A DNA stretch of 39,532 bases from Sphingopyxis sp. (GTDB lineage: Bacteria; Pseudomonadota; Alphaproteobacteria; Sphingomonadales; Sphingomonadaceae), in the NCBI GenBank assembly GCA_016463225.1, contig JAEMRT010000040.1, positions 1-39,532 of the forward strand, written 5' to 3'. Within the stretch, counting starts at the first letter, position 1, and the number at the start of each line of letters is the position of its first letter. Positions 26,201-34,092 of the stretch are shown here, piece after piece. The notes below the pieces were generated by a model. It saw only the letters and a list, made by a program, of their open reading frames with translations, was not told the DNA's origin and ran no database searches. The translations under genes were made by a program, and so were the position numbers.

Positions 26201-28489
26201 GACGCGATCGCGGTCACCGGCATGCAGTTCATGACCGACGGCTACCGCATCGCGCCGGGCAGCGGCACGCTGACCATCGCGCCGACGAATACGAATATCC
26301 GGGTCGATCCCGGCGTCACCGCGGAAATATCGGCCGCGCTTCGCGGCACGGGCGGTTTGACGAAGCTCGACAGCGGCACGCTGCTGCTGTCGGGTGCCAA
26401 CAGCTATGGCGGCGCAACCACCATAAACGGCGGGACGCTGCGCGTGCTTGGCGGGTCGGCGATCCCGGCGACAAGCGCGGTCACCGTCGCGACCGGCGCG
26501 ACGCTCGACATCGCGGCGCCGCAAACGGTCGGGACGCTTTCGGGCGCCGGGTCGGTGCGCCTCTCGGGCGGTACGCTGACGACGGGCGGCACCGGGGCCT
26601 CGACGACTTATTCGGGCATCATGTCGGGCGGCGGCGGGCTGATCAAGGCTGGCGCGGGCACGATGACGCTTACCGGCGTGAACAGCTTCACCGGGGCGAC
26701 GACCGTGACCGGCGGCGCACTCGCACTCGGCCCCGGTAGCTCGATCGCGGCCAGCAGCGGGCTCAACCTGTCCGCCTCGGGGGCGACCTTCGATATCGCG
26801 GCAGCCGGCAATCAAAGCCTTTCCGGTCTTTCGGGCGTCACGGGGTCGCGCATCCTGCTTGGGGCCGGCAATCTCACCGTGAACAATGGCTCGGCGGCGA
26901 CCTTTGCCGGGGTCGTCTCGGGCACCGGCGGCATCGTCAAGGCCGGCAGTGGGACGCTGACGCTTTCGGGGACAAGCAGTTATACGGGCGCGACGACGGT
27001 CAATGGCGGGGTTCTCGTCGTCGACGGCGCGCTCGCATCGACCGTGACTGTCGCATCGGGCGCGCGCCTGCTCGGCAGCGGCCGGATCGGCGGTCTCATC
27101 GTCGGCGGCACGCTCGCGCCTGGCAATTCGATCGGAACGCTGACGATCGCCGGCAACGCGACCTTCCAGCCGGGATCGACGCTTGAGGTCGAGACGCTCG
27201 CAAACGGCAGCGCCGACCTCGTCACCGCTACCGGATCGGTCACGATCAACGGGGGCACCGTGGCGGTGCGCCAGCTCGATACGAGCTATGGCGTGCGCAC
27301 CGAATATCGCATCATCACCGCGGGCACGACGCGCAGCGGAACATTTGCGGGCGTGACCAGCGACCTCGCCTTCCTGACCCCGACGCTCGGCTACACCGAC
27401 AATGCGGTCAATCTGCTCCTGACGCGCAACGATGTGGATTTTTCGGCAATCGCGGCGACGGACAACCAGTCCGCCGTAGCCGAAGCCGTCGAGGCCCAGC
27501 GCGGCGGCCAGCTGTACGATACGATCATCGGTTTCAATGCCACGGCGGCGCAGGGCGCCTTCGATCAGCTATCGGGCGAGATACACGCCGATGTGGCAGG
27601 ATTTGCCGTCCGCGATGCACAGTTGCTGCGCGATGCGGTGCTGGATCGGACGGCCGCGGCCGGCGATGGCACGGGGCTTTGGGCCAGGTTCAGCGCGACG
27701 CGTACGCGCGCCGCAGGCGGCGAGGGCGTCGCGCGCGCATCGGACAAGGCAACAGCCTTTCTCGGCGGGATCGACGCCGACCTCGGCATGGTGCGGATCG
27801 GGCTGGCGGGGGGCTACACCCAGTCGGACATCCGTCTGGGCGCGCGGGCGAGCGAGGCCGACCTCGACAGCGTTCATGTCGGCGCTTATGCCGCCGGGAG
27901 CGTCGATGCGCTGCGGCTGCGCGCGGGCCTTTCCTGGTCGAGCCACAAGATCGACACGCGGCGCGACGTGCTGTTCGGCGGTTTTGCCGACCGGCTCGAG
28001 AGCCAGGGCGACGGCACGACCTGGCAAGGCTTTGGCGAGATCGGTTGGCGCATGGGCGACGATCGCATATGGATCGAGCCCTTTGCGGGGGTATCGGCGC
28101 AGCGGGTCCGGATCGACGCGATTGCTGAAACCGGCGCCGCGGCGGCGCTAACGGCGGACCGGGTGAAAGGCACGGCACTTGATGGCACCGCAGGCCTGCG
28201 CACCGCTGCCGACCTGCCGCTCGACGGGAATCTGCGGGTCCGCCTCGACGGCGCTCTGTCGGTCCGGCATGCCTTTGATTCGGCCTCGCGGCTGCGCGAC
28301 ATGGCGTTCGTCGGCCAGCCAGCCGTTTTCGGCGTAGAAGGCGCTTCATTCGGCGGCACCGGGGTTGTCGCACGGTTCGGCGCGTCTTTCGCGGTTCTCG
28401 GCGGCGAGATCGGCGTCGCCTATGAAGGCGAGTTCGCCGGAGGCTATCGCCGCCACGGGCTGCAGGCCGCGGCGAGTTGGAGGTTCTGA
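23267..28489 (+). CDS. Large type V autotransporter with repeat passenger
   Basis: A 1,740-residue self-secreting outer-membrane protein. The signal peptide ends AAAQA before ADT. The passenger is glycine/threonine/serine rich and contains several autotransporter-associated strand repeats of the form GGLTK.SGTL.LSG.N.Y.G.T (about 24641, 25505, 26351, 26632 and 26932). These predict a long beta-helix. The C-terminal 270 or so residues (from about GLWARFSAT) form an autotransporter beta-barrel ending WRF. The first ATG with a ribosome site (GGGAGAGAG) is at 23267; the frame itself opens earlier at 23219. No protease or lipase motif is seen in the passenger, so adhesion is the likely role. Its stop overlaps the next start by one base. 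Confidence 0.9.
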   Translation: MIYRVVRTRLMLSACVLAFPAAAQAADTTVTGNRTTVVNAAGSDVVTIEAGASIIVTGVRGINYNGPPTGAGPVINNRGTVDAIANADGRAIDTQTATTERSITINNFSTGIFRSTQDAIRILNSGTDVTAATLVTINNAGLIQSTAGQGIDLASIPSATVSITNSGTIRGTAGILAGAATIDSSGTIAGTATTSSGAGGSASNGEAIRLNGSGNSNITLRAGSITTGTGDAGNAIFLTGGNNIVTVETGATVNGAIRAGAASSGGIDTLNLTGSGAAILPGVQNFDRINFQSGDWTLLSSAFATAQGASIASGAIVRYGDGGTNGNISGSIENEGRLIYNRSDTLTQLATGAITGGGTVEIVGTGRLALTTTNSWTGATLITNGALRGDAADVFSASSAVVIGADGTLDLNGFDQSVASIAGTGAIATNSADNSVGGTLTTGGSNGSTNFAGRISGRGGLTKVGSGTLTLSGSNTFLGTTRLAGGGLLVTGALAGDVLAETGTRFGGSGTIGGLVTIADGARLAPGAGGVGTLTVGGLTLNSGSILDFELGAPGDPAASDRIQVNGDLVLDGTLNAFDVGGFGFGVYRLIDYSGAITDNGLLVGTAPAGADISLLSIQTSIAGQVNFVYGDAGTGVPLVQFWDGAQTAPDGAIAGGSGSWTNAATNWTRANGTANDAWNSNFAVFQGPAGTVTVDDAIAFSGMQFLTNGYVIGGGSGNLGITGTSATIRVDPGVRAEIGASVTGAGGLTKVDSGTLILSGVNTYAGTTNVAGGTLVLRGSVAGAVDIASGATLTGTGSAGGLLTIANGGSLAPGEGGIGSLTVGGLRLGTGSILAFDFGAPGTSDHIQVNGNLTLDGTLNAANAGGFGIGVYRLIDYTGTLADNGLLVGTIPAGFDPSQLNIQTATAGQVNLVVDAVIPEIQFWDGANVTGNGIVNGGSGSWTNGARNWADAAGNNNNRWDSRFAVFQGAAGTVTIDDAIAVTGMQFMTDGYRIAPGSGTLTIAPTNTNIRVDPGVTAEISAALRGTGGLTKLDSGTLLLSGANSYGGATTINGGTLRVLGGSAIPATSAVTVATGATLDIAAPQTVGTLSGAGSVRLSGGTLTTGGTGASTTYSGIMSGGGGLIKAGAGTMTLTGVNSFTGATTVTGGALALGPGSSIAASSGLNLSASGATFDIAAAGNQSLSGLSGVTGSRILLGAGNLTVNNGSAATFAGVVSGTGGIVKAGSGTLTLSGTSSYTGATTVNGGVLVVDGALASTVTVASGARLLGSGRIGGLIVGGTLAPGNSIGTLTIAGNATFQPGSTLEVETLANGSADLVTATGSVTINGGTVAVRQLDTSYGVRTEYRIITAGTTRSGTFAGVTSDLAFLTPTLGYTDNAVNLLLTRNDVDFSAIAATDNQSAVAEAVEAQRGGQLYDTIIGFNATAAQGAFDQLSGEIHADVAGFAVRDAQLLRDAVLDRTAAAGDGTGLWARFSATRTRAAGGEGVARASDKATAFLGGIDADLGMVRIGLAGGYTQSDIRLGARASEADLDSVHVGAYAAGSVDALRLRAGLSWSSHKIDTRRDVLFGGFADRLESQGDGTTWQGFGEIGWRMGDDRIWIEPFAGVSAQRVRIDAIAETGAAAALTADRVKGTALDGTAGLRTAADLPLDGNLRVRLDGALSVRHAFDSASRLRDMAFVGQPAVFGVEGASFGGTGVVARFGASFAVLGGEIGVAYEGEFAGGYRRHGLQAAASWRF
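24641..26410 (+). repeat. Tandem ~850-bp repeats in the autotransporter passenger
   Basis: The GGLTK motif recurs at 24641, 25505 and 26351, 864 bp and then 846 bp apart. The intervening blocks are similar throughout, with shared landmarks FGVYRLIDY-like, DNGLLVGT, QFWDG, GGSGSWTN and VDDAIA/IDDAIA. Two near-complete units of about 285 residues are present. The small length difference shows in-frame indels. Confidence 0.8.
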
Positions 28490-29370
28490 TGCGTATATTG
28501 CTTGCATTTCTGTTCATGCTGCTTGGCGCCGGCGTCGCCGCCGCGCAAACCGGGCCGGCCGCGCCGCTTGCACCCGGCAAAGGCGATTTCGCCTTCACCG
28601 GCTGGGCCGGACCGCCGCTCCGGATATTCTACCAACTGCCCGATGCGGTGACCGAAAAGACGCCGATACTGTTCGTCTTTCATGGGGTGCAGCGCGACGC
28701 CGCGAATTATCGGGACGAGTGGGCGCGTTACGCGCGCGACCGCGGCTTCATCGTCATCGCCCCCGAATATGGAGCTGCCGATTTTCCCGGCGCCGAAGAA
28801 TATAGCAGCGGCGGCTTTCTCGCGCCGGACGGTAGCGTCCGGCCGCGAGCGCAGTGGAGCTTTGCAGCGATCGAACCCTTGTTCGACGAGGTGAAGGCGC
28901 GCACCGGCACCCGCGTTCCGCGTTATATTCTCTATGGTCATTCGGGCGGTGCGCAATTCGTCCAGCGCTATATGCTGATGATGCCCGAGGCGCGTGTTCT
29001 GCGGGCGATTGCCGCCAATGCCGGCTGGTATACCATGCCCGACCTCGACACCGAATTTCCTTATGGTCTCAAGGGCTCACCGGTGGACAGGGCGGGGCTC
29101 GCGGCGGCGCTTGGCAGGCCGCTGTGGATCCTCCTCGGTGCGCGAGACACCAATCCCAATTCGGCGGCGCTGCGCCAGACCGCGGAGGCGCTGCGACAGG
29201 GCAGGCACCGGCTGGCGCGCGGCGACAGTTTTTATCGCAAGGCCGTCGACGCGGCAGCATCGCTGGGCCTGAAGCTCGCCTGGCAGCGCCGCTATGTGCC
29301 CGATGCCGGTCATGACAATGCCGCCATGTCCCGCGCCGCCGTCGATCTGGTCGTGCCGCGCGCTCAATGA
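28489..29370 (+). CDS. Exported alpha/beta hydrolase
   Basis: A 293-residue protein with a clear signal peptide (hydrophobic 2-17, AAA before QTG). The hydrolase features are HGVQRD (65-70, oxyanion region), the nucleophile elbow GHSGG with Ser152, Asp220 (GARDTN) and His275 (AGHDNA). The overall pattern resembles poly(3-hydroxybutyrate) depolymerase/feruloyl-esterase-type enzymes, but the substrate cannot be named. The ATG at 28489 shares its A with the stop codon of the autotransporter (TGATG), so its translation probably depends on that gene. That suggests a shared surface or periplasmic task, for example processing material bound by the autotransporter (inference). Confidence 0.85.
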   Translation: MRILLAFLFMLLGAGVAAAQTGPAAPLAPGKGDFAFTGWAGPPLRIFYQLPDAVTEKTPILFVFHGVQRDAANYRDEWARYARDRGFIVIAPEYGAADFPGAEEYSSGGFLAPDGSVRPRAQWSFAAIEPLFDEVKARTGTRVPRYILYGHSGGAQFVQRYMLMMPEARVLRAIAANAGWYTMPDLDTEFPYGLKGSPVDRAGLAAALGRPLWILLGARDTNPNSAALRQTAEALRQGRHRLARGDSFYRKAVDAAASLGLKLAWQRRYVPDAGHDNAAMSRAAVDLVVPRAQ

Positions 29371-29374
29371 GACG

Positions 29375-30712
29375 CTAGCGCCGCCGATAGTCCTTCGGGG
29401 CAATCGCGTGACGGCTGAGTTTATCGTATAGCGTCTTGCGCGGCACCCCCAGCATCGCCATCGCCTTTGCAATGTCGCCGCCCGCTGCGGTCATCGTGTC
29501 GCGGATGATCGTCGCCTCGAAACGTGCGACCCGCTCGGCCAGCGTCGCGTCGGGCTGCACCGGCGCCAGTCCGGCGTCGGAAGGGAGGTCGAGTACCACG
29601 CTGTAAGCGAAATTCTTGAGTTCACGAACATTGCCCGGCCAGTCATGCTCGACGAGGTGGCGCCGCACGCTGTCGTCGATACGAAATCCCTTGAGGCCCA
29701 TCTTCGCCGCGGCCTCGTCGAGGAAATAGGCGAAGGTTTGCGGTATGTCCGACCGCCGCTCGCGCAGCGAGGGAATGCGCAGCTTCACGACGTGGAGGCG
29801 GTAATAAAGATCCTCGCGGAAATTTCCGGCGCGCACCGCATCCATGAGATCGATCTTCGTTGCCGCGACGACGCGCAGATCGACGGGTTCTGGCGCGGAG
29901 GCACCGAGCGGCTGCACTTCGCGTTCTTCGATCACGCGGAGCAGCTTTGCCTGCACCGAGGCGTGCATCGTGTCGATCTCGTCTAGGAAAAGCGTGCCGC
30001 GGTGAGCGCTTCGGATACGCCCGGCATTGCCGAGCTTGCCGGTGGCGCGGTTGATGACCTCGCTGCCGAACAATTCGGTTTCGGCCAGGTCCTGCGGCAG
30101 CGCCGCGCAGTTGACAGCGACGAGTGCCGCCACGTTTCGGCGGCTCTGCCGGTGCAGCATGTGCGCAACAAGTTCTTTTCCCGTACCGGTCTCGCCCTCG
30201 ATCAGCACGTCGATGTCGGCTTGCGCAAGCTGCGTGATCGTCTCGCGCAGCCGTGTCATGGCAGGGCTTTCGCCGATCAGCGGGCTGTCGATCTCGGCGA
30301 CGGCGGCGACCAGCCGGCGATTGTCGAGGACGAGGGCCCGGTGCGCCAGCGCCCGGCGCGCTGCGCTGACCAGATGGTCGGCGGCAAAGGGTTTGGCGAG
30401 GAAGTCGAAGGCACCATCTTGCAAAGCGCGCACCGCCATGGTGACATCGGCATGGCCGGTGATCAAAATGACCGGAATATCGGGGTCGATCGCATGGATC
30501 GCCGCGCGGAGTTGCAGCCCGTCCATGCCGGGCATGCGGATGTCGGTCACGACAGCGCCCGAAAAATCAGCAGTGATGCGAGGCAATACGCTGCCCGCGT
30601 CGGCGAAGGCTTCGGCGGTAAGCCCGGCGAGATCGAGCGACTGGATATTCGCCGCGCGAAGCTGTGCGTCGTCATCGACAAAGAATATCGTCTGCTGCTC
30701 GGTGAAAAAGCT
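29375..30712 (-). other. DNA region occupied by the response-regulator gene, GAFTGA position noted
   Basis: Within this gene, bases 30038-30061 (minus strand, residues 219-226) hold the place where sigma-54 activators carry GAFTGA. The residues here read EVINRATG, so the sigma-54 contact loop is absent. See the gene entry ending at 30715. Confidence 0.6.
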
Positions 30713-30715
30713 CAT
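29375..30715 (-). CDS. dctD: DctD-like response regulator lacking the GAFTGA motif
   Basis: A 446-residue NtrC-family regulator. The receiver domain (about 8-120) has the phospho-acceptor Asp58 (VVTDIRMPGMDG) and the acidic pair DDD near 14. The AAA+ domain has Walker A GETGTGKE (174-181) and Walker B GTLFLDEI (240-247), and a conserved NFREDLYYRL. A Fis-type helix-turn-helix closes the protein (about 400-440). The GAFTGA loop that contacts sigma-54, expected just after ELFG, is replaced by SEVINRATGKLG. Family members without it (R. capsulatus NtrC and HupR, E. coli TyrR) act with sigma-70. Its start overlaps the sensor stop by 4 nt, and it is likely to control the divergent transporter/receptor genes. 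Confidence 0.88.
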   Translation of the reverse strand: MSFFTEQQTIFFVDDDAQLRAANIQSLDLAGLTAEAFADAGSVLPRITADFSGAVVTDIRMPGMDGLQLRAAIHAIDPDIPVILITGHADVTMAVRALQDGAFDFLAKPFAADHLVSAARRALAHRALVLDNRRLVAAVAEIDSPLIGESPAMTRLRETITQLAQADIDVLIEGETGTGKELVAHMLHRQSRRNVAALVAVNCAALPQDLAETELFGSEVINRATGKLGNAGRIRSAHRGTLFLDEIDTMHASVQAKLLRVIEEREVQPLGASAPEPVDLRVVAATKIDLMDAVRAGNFREDLYYRLHVVKLRIPSLRERRSDIPQTFAYFLDEAAAKMGLKGFRIDDSVRRHLVEHDWPGNVRELKNFAYSVVLDLPSDAGLAPVQPDATLAERVARFEATIIRDTMTAAGGDIAKAMAMLGVPRKTLYDKLSRHAIAPKDYRRR

Positions 30716-32511
30716 GCGGGTTTCAACTCCAAACGGAAGCCGGCGCCGCCGAGCGGCGAAGGGATCGTGGCCAGCGATCCGCCGAATTCATCCATGATCG
30801 TGCTCGCGATCGCGAGGCCCAGTCCCAGGCCGTCTGGCCGCCCCGTGACGAAAGGTGTGAACAGCTGCGGCATCAGATCCTCCGGGATACCGGGGCCATT
30901 GTCGCAGATATCGATGAACAATGGGTCCTCGCCATACGCGCGGACCGAGATGCGGGCGGCCTTCGCGCCTTGCAGCGCTTCCGCCGAATTCTGGAGCAGA
31001 TTGACCAGCACCTGTTCGAGCCGGACCCGGTCGGCGCGGACCGCCGCAGCGGGATGTTCGAGTGTGATGTCTAGCGCGATGCCTTGCGCGCGGATCCGGT
31101 CGCCGACCAGCAGCAGCATTCCGTCGATCGCCGACTGGAGCGGCACCGGCCCGAGCGGCCGGGGCTTGCGCCGTGCGAAATTGCGAAGCTCGTTGGTGAT
31201 CGCGCCGACGCGCGCGGTCAGGTCGATGATGGTCGACAGGTTGCTGCGCGTTTTGTCGGAATCCCCGCGATCGAGATAGCGCTGGCTGTTCTCCGCAAAG
31301 GTCCGGATCGCGGCGATCGGCTGGTTTATCTCATGGGCTACGCCAGCGGTAATCTGGCCGATCGATCCGAGACGGCTCGCCTGGGCCAGTTCCTCGCGTG
31401 CAGCGCGGTAACGCCGATCGGTCTCGGCCTGGCGCTCCGACGCCTGCTGGAGATCGGCGTTTGCTTGCCTGAGCTCCTGCGTTCGCGCGGCGACTTCGCG
31501 TTCGAGCGCCTGATGTGCCGTTTGGCGGATCGCTTGCCGTTCGACGAGGCGCAGCAACGCGATGATCATGGTGCCGACGACAATCAACAGCACGAGAAAG
31601 ACAACGCGCGCCGTTGCGGCCGCGCTGTCGCGCTTCGGAGCGAGCGGCTGCAGCAGGTGCAGGGTCGTTCCTGGCAGAGACACGCGTTCTGACGCTTCGC
31701 GGTAGGCGACGGTATCAATGCGCAGGTCACCTCCCGACTGATGGATGGAGAGCGGAGTGAGCGAGCTTTTCCCGTAGCGCAGCGATGCTCGCAGCCGATC
31801 GCGCTCGGACGCGGAAAGCGGCATGAACGACCGGAACTGCCATCCGGTCTTGCTCGCCATGATGACGATCCCATCGGCATCGGTGACCAGCGTCAACCCG
31901 CTGCTGTCAGCCCATCGCTTTTCGAGGCGGTCGAATTCGACCTTTACCACGATCACTCCCAGCGTTTGCCCGCCGACAGTCACGCGCCGCGCGAGATAGA
32001 TGCCCGGCCGACCGCTGACCGTGCCGAGCGCAAAAAGTTCGGCCCCGCCATCATGCATGGCGCCTTGAAAATAGGGCCGAAAGCGATAGTTCTGGCCCAC
32101 GAAGCTGGCTGGCGCCTGCCAGTTGCTGGCGGCGATCGTCGTCCCTTCGCGGTCGAGAACATAGATGACCGCCGCGTCGGTGCGTCTTGCAAGCTGCTCA
32201 AGTTCGCGGTTTAGACGCATCGATGCTGTATCGCTTTGCCTTGCCAAAGCGAGCCGCACATCGGGGAATTCAGTAAGAACGCGGGGAAGCAGGCGGAATT
32301 TTTGCAGCTCGCTTTCAAGCAGGCTGAGATGGGCGCCGCTGTTCTGCCTTGCTTCCGCATCGGCCTCCGAGCGTGCATGCCGCGTGGCCCACTGGCTCAA
32401 AACAAGCGCGGCGAGGAGCAGGGTGACAGCACCCGCGACGGTCGCGACGAGGAGGCGGCTCCGTCCGGGAGCCAAGCGCGTCTGGGGTAGCGAATCAGCA
32501 GCGAAAACCAT
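30712..32511 (-). CDS. dctB: DctB-like sensor histidine kinase
   Basis: A 599-residue membrane kinase. A first membrane segment (about 18-40) is followed by a periplasmic double-PDC/Cache sensor region (about 45-270) with the DctB-like NYRFRPYF motif that lines the dicarboxylate pocket. Next come a second membrane segment, a coiled coil, the H-box HEINQP with His393, the N-box LLQNSAEAL, and the ATP lid motifs DNGPGIPE and GLGLGLAIA. The frame opens at a TTG (32529), but the ATG at 32511 is preferred because it directly begins the usual N-terminus. Neither has a good ribosome site, and a perfect palindrome sits between them. It overlaps the regulator gene as ATGA, and the ligand is probably a C4-dicarboxylate or similar acid. 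Confidence 0.88.
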   Translation of the reverse strand: MVFAADSLPQTRLAPGRSRLLVATVAGAVTLLLAALVLSQWATRHARSEADAEARQNSGAHLSLLESELQKFRLLPRVLTEFPDVRLALARQSDTASMRLNRELEQLARRTDAAVIYVLDREGTTIAASNWQAPASFVGQNYRFRPYFQGAMHDGGAELFALGTVSGRPGIYLARRVTVGGQTLGVIVVKVEFDRLEKRWADSSGLTLVTDADGIVIMASKTGWQFRSFMPLSASERDRLRASLRYGKSSLTPLSIHQSGGDLRIDTVAYREASERVSLPGTTLHLLQPLAPKRDSAAATARVVFLVLLIVVGTMIIALLRLVERQAIRQTAHQALEREVAARTQELRQANADLQQASERQAETDRRYRAAREELAQASRLGSIGQITAGVAHEINQPIAAIRTFAENSQRYLDRGDSDKTRSNLSTIIDLTARVGAITNELRNFARRKPRPLGPVPLQSAIDGMLLLVGDRIRAQGIALDITLEHPAAAVRADRVRLEQVLVNLLQNSAEALQGAKAARISVRAYGEDPLFIDICDNGPGIPEDLMPQLFTPFVTGRPDGLGLGLAIASTIMDEFGGSLATIPSPLGGAGFRLELKPA

Positions 32512-32527
32512 GTGCGACTTATCGCAC
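32512..32527. promoter_or_regulatory. Palindrome abutting the sensor-kinase start codon
   Basis: GTGCGA-CTTA-TCGCAC is a perfect 6-bp inverted repeat with a 4-nt centre immediately before the ATG at 32511. It may be an operator or a messenger hairpin over the ribosome site. The half TTATCGCA also occurs in the inverted repeat at 23063-23097. Confidence 0.4.
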
Positions 32528-32590
32528 AAAATCGAACTATGTCATGCGAAAAAATGCATTATGCGCAGGGCTGCCTGCGGGATTCGTATC

Positions 32591-32608
32591 TAAAAACTAC
32601 GTAAAAAC
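32591..32608 (+). promoter_or_regulatory. TAAAAAC direct repeat upstream of the dctA-like gene
   Basis: TAAAAAC occurs at 32591-32597 and again at 32602-32608, 11 bp apart, about one helical turn. The site lies about 100 bp upstream of the transporter start, in the shared intergenic region with the sensor gene. Such spacing suits a dimeric response regulator. No TGGCAC-N5-TTGCA sigma-54 promoter was found in this region. Confidence 0.35.
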
Positions 32609-32707
32609 AATGGAGTATTTCAGAAGACGGGCTTGTTTGACGACAAAGGAGAGGTCGCTTAGCCTCCAGCTAAAGCCGTGGGAATGGGCCGCGATTGGGA
32701 GAAACTA

Positions 32708-34066
32708 GTGGCGATTATTGTCGATGCGAGCGGCCGCGCCAAGGCGGAGTCACGCCGGCCATGGTGGTCGCATCTCTATGCGCAGGTGCTTGCTGCCATA
32801 CTCGGCGGCGTGCTCGTCGGGCATTTCTTTCCGGAGACAGGCACCGAGCTAAAACCTCTTGGCGACGGCTTTATCAAGCTGGTGAAGATGATCATCGCGC
32901 CGGTCATCTTCCTGACCGTGACGGTCGGCATCGCTTCTGTCGGCGAATCCCGCGCGCTCGGCCGACTGACCGCGAAGGCCTTCGGCTATTTTTTCTTCTT
33001 TTCGACCCTGGCGCTGATCGTGGGTTTGATCGTTGCCAACGTCGTTCAGCCTGGCGCGGGGATGAATATCGATCCCGCGACGCTCGATGCCGGCGCAATC
33101 CTCCAGTATCAGGAGAAGGCGCACGAGGCGACGCTGACCGCCTTCCTACTTGAGATTATCCCGACGACCTTCGTCTCCGCGCTCAGCGAAGGCTCGATAC
33201 TTCAGGCGCTGTTCGTCGCTATCCTCTTCGGCCTTGCGCTTTCGAAGACCGGCGAGGCCGGCGCGCAGCTACTTGGAGTGCTTGAGAAAGTCTCGGTCGT
33301 CTTCTTCCGCCTTGTCGGTATGCTGATGCGCTTCGCGCCGATCGGCGCGTTCGGTGCCATGGCGTTCACCATTGGCAAATATGGTGTCGAATCGCTTGCC
33401 AATCTCGGCGCACTGATCGCGACCTTTTACCTGACATCCCTCTTTTTTGTGATCGTCGTCCTCGGCTCCGTCGCGCGGCTCGCCGGCTTTTCGATCTTTC
33501 GTCTAATCGGCTATCTGAAGGCAGAGTTATTGCTCGTACTTGGCACCTCTTCTTCGGAGGCGGCGCTGCCGAGCCTGATGGACAAGCTTGAGAAGGCGGG
33601 CTGCGCGAAGCCCGTCGTCGCGCTTGTCGTGCCGACGGGCTACAGCTTCAACCTCGACGGAACGAACATCTATATGACCCTCGCCGCGCTGTTCATCGCG
33701 CAGGCAACCGGGGTAGACCTGTCGCTAGGCGACCAGCTCGCATTGCTGCTCGTCGCGATGGTGAGTTCGAAGGGCGCGGCGGGGGTCACGGGTGCGGGGT
33801 TCATTACGCTAGCGGCGACGCTGTCGATCGTACCCTCGGTGCCAGTCGCCGGGCTCGCGCTGATCCTTGGCATCGATCGGTTCATGAGCGAGTGCCGCGC
33901 CCTTACCAACTTCATTGGCAACGCGCTCGCCGCGATTGTCATCGCGGGCTGGGAAAAGGCGCTCGACCGCGACCAGTTGGCGCGCGCGCTCGGTCTGCGC
34001 GAAGCCGATCTAATTGACAGCCTTCCGGCGGAGAGCCCGCTCGTCGCCGAAGCACCGGCAGACTAA
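32708..34066 (+). CDS. dctA: DctA-like C4-dicarboxylate:cation symporter
   Basis: A 452-residue inner-membrane transporter of the SDF family. Eight or so hydrophobic segments are followed by the family signatures [11 protein letters not shown] and [12 protein letters not shown], and by NFIGNALA near the end. It would import succinate, fumarate, malate or similar acids. The GTG at 32708 has GGGAG 7 nt upstream and gives a normal N-terminus; an ATG at 32684 and a GTG at 32678 are in-frame alternatives. It is divergent from a DctB/DctD-type system, the classic arrangement for dctA. Only 26 nt separate it from the TonB-dependent receptor gene, so the two are probably one transcript and share a substrate. 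Confidence 0.9.
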   Translation: MAIIVDASGRAKAESRRPWWSHLYAQVLAAILGGVLVGHFFPETGTELKPLGDGFIKLVKMIIAPVIFLTVTVGIASVGESRALGRLTAKAFGYFFFFSTLALIVGLIVANVVQPGAGMNIDPATLDAGAILQYQEKAHEATLTAFLLEIIPTTFVSALSEGSILQALFVAILFGLALSKTGEAGAQLLGVLEKVSVVFFRLVGMLMRFAPIGAFGAMAFTIGKYGVESLANLGALIATFYLTSLFFVIVVLGSVARLAGFSIFRLIGYLKAELLLVLGTSSSEAALPSLMDKLEKAGCAKPVVALVVPTGYSFNLDGTNIYMTLAALFIAQATGVDLSLGDQLALLLVAMVSSKGAAGVTGAGFITLAATLSIVPSVPVAGLALILGIDRFMSECRALTNFIGNALAAIVIAGWEKALDRDQLARALGLREADLIDSLPAESPLVAEAPAD

Positions 34067-34092
34067 TAACAAAAACAGGATTGGGAGCAGAT

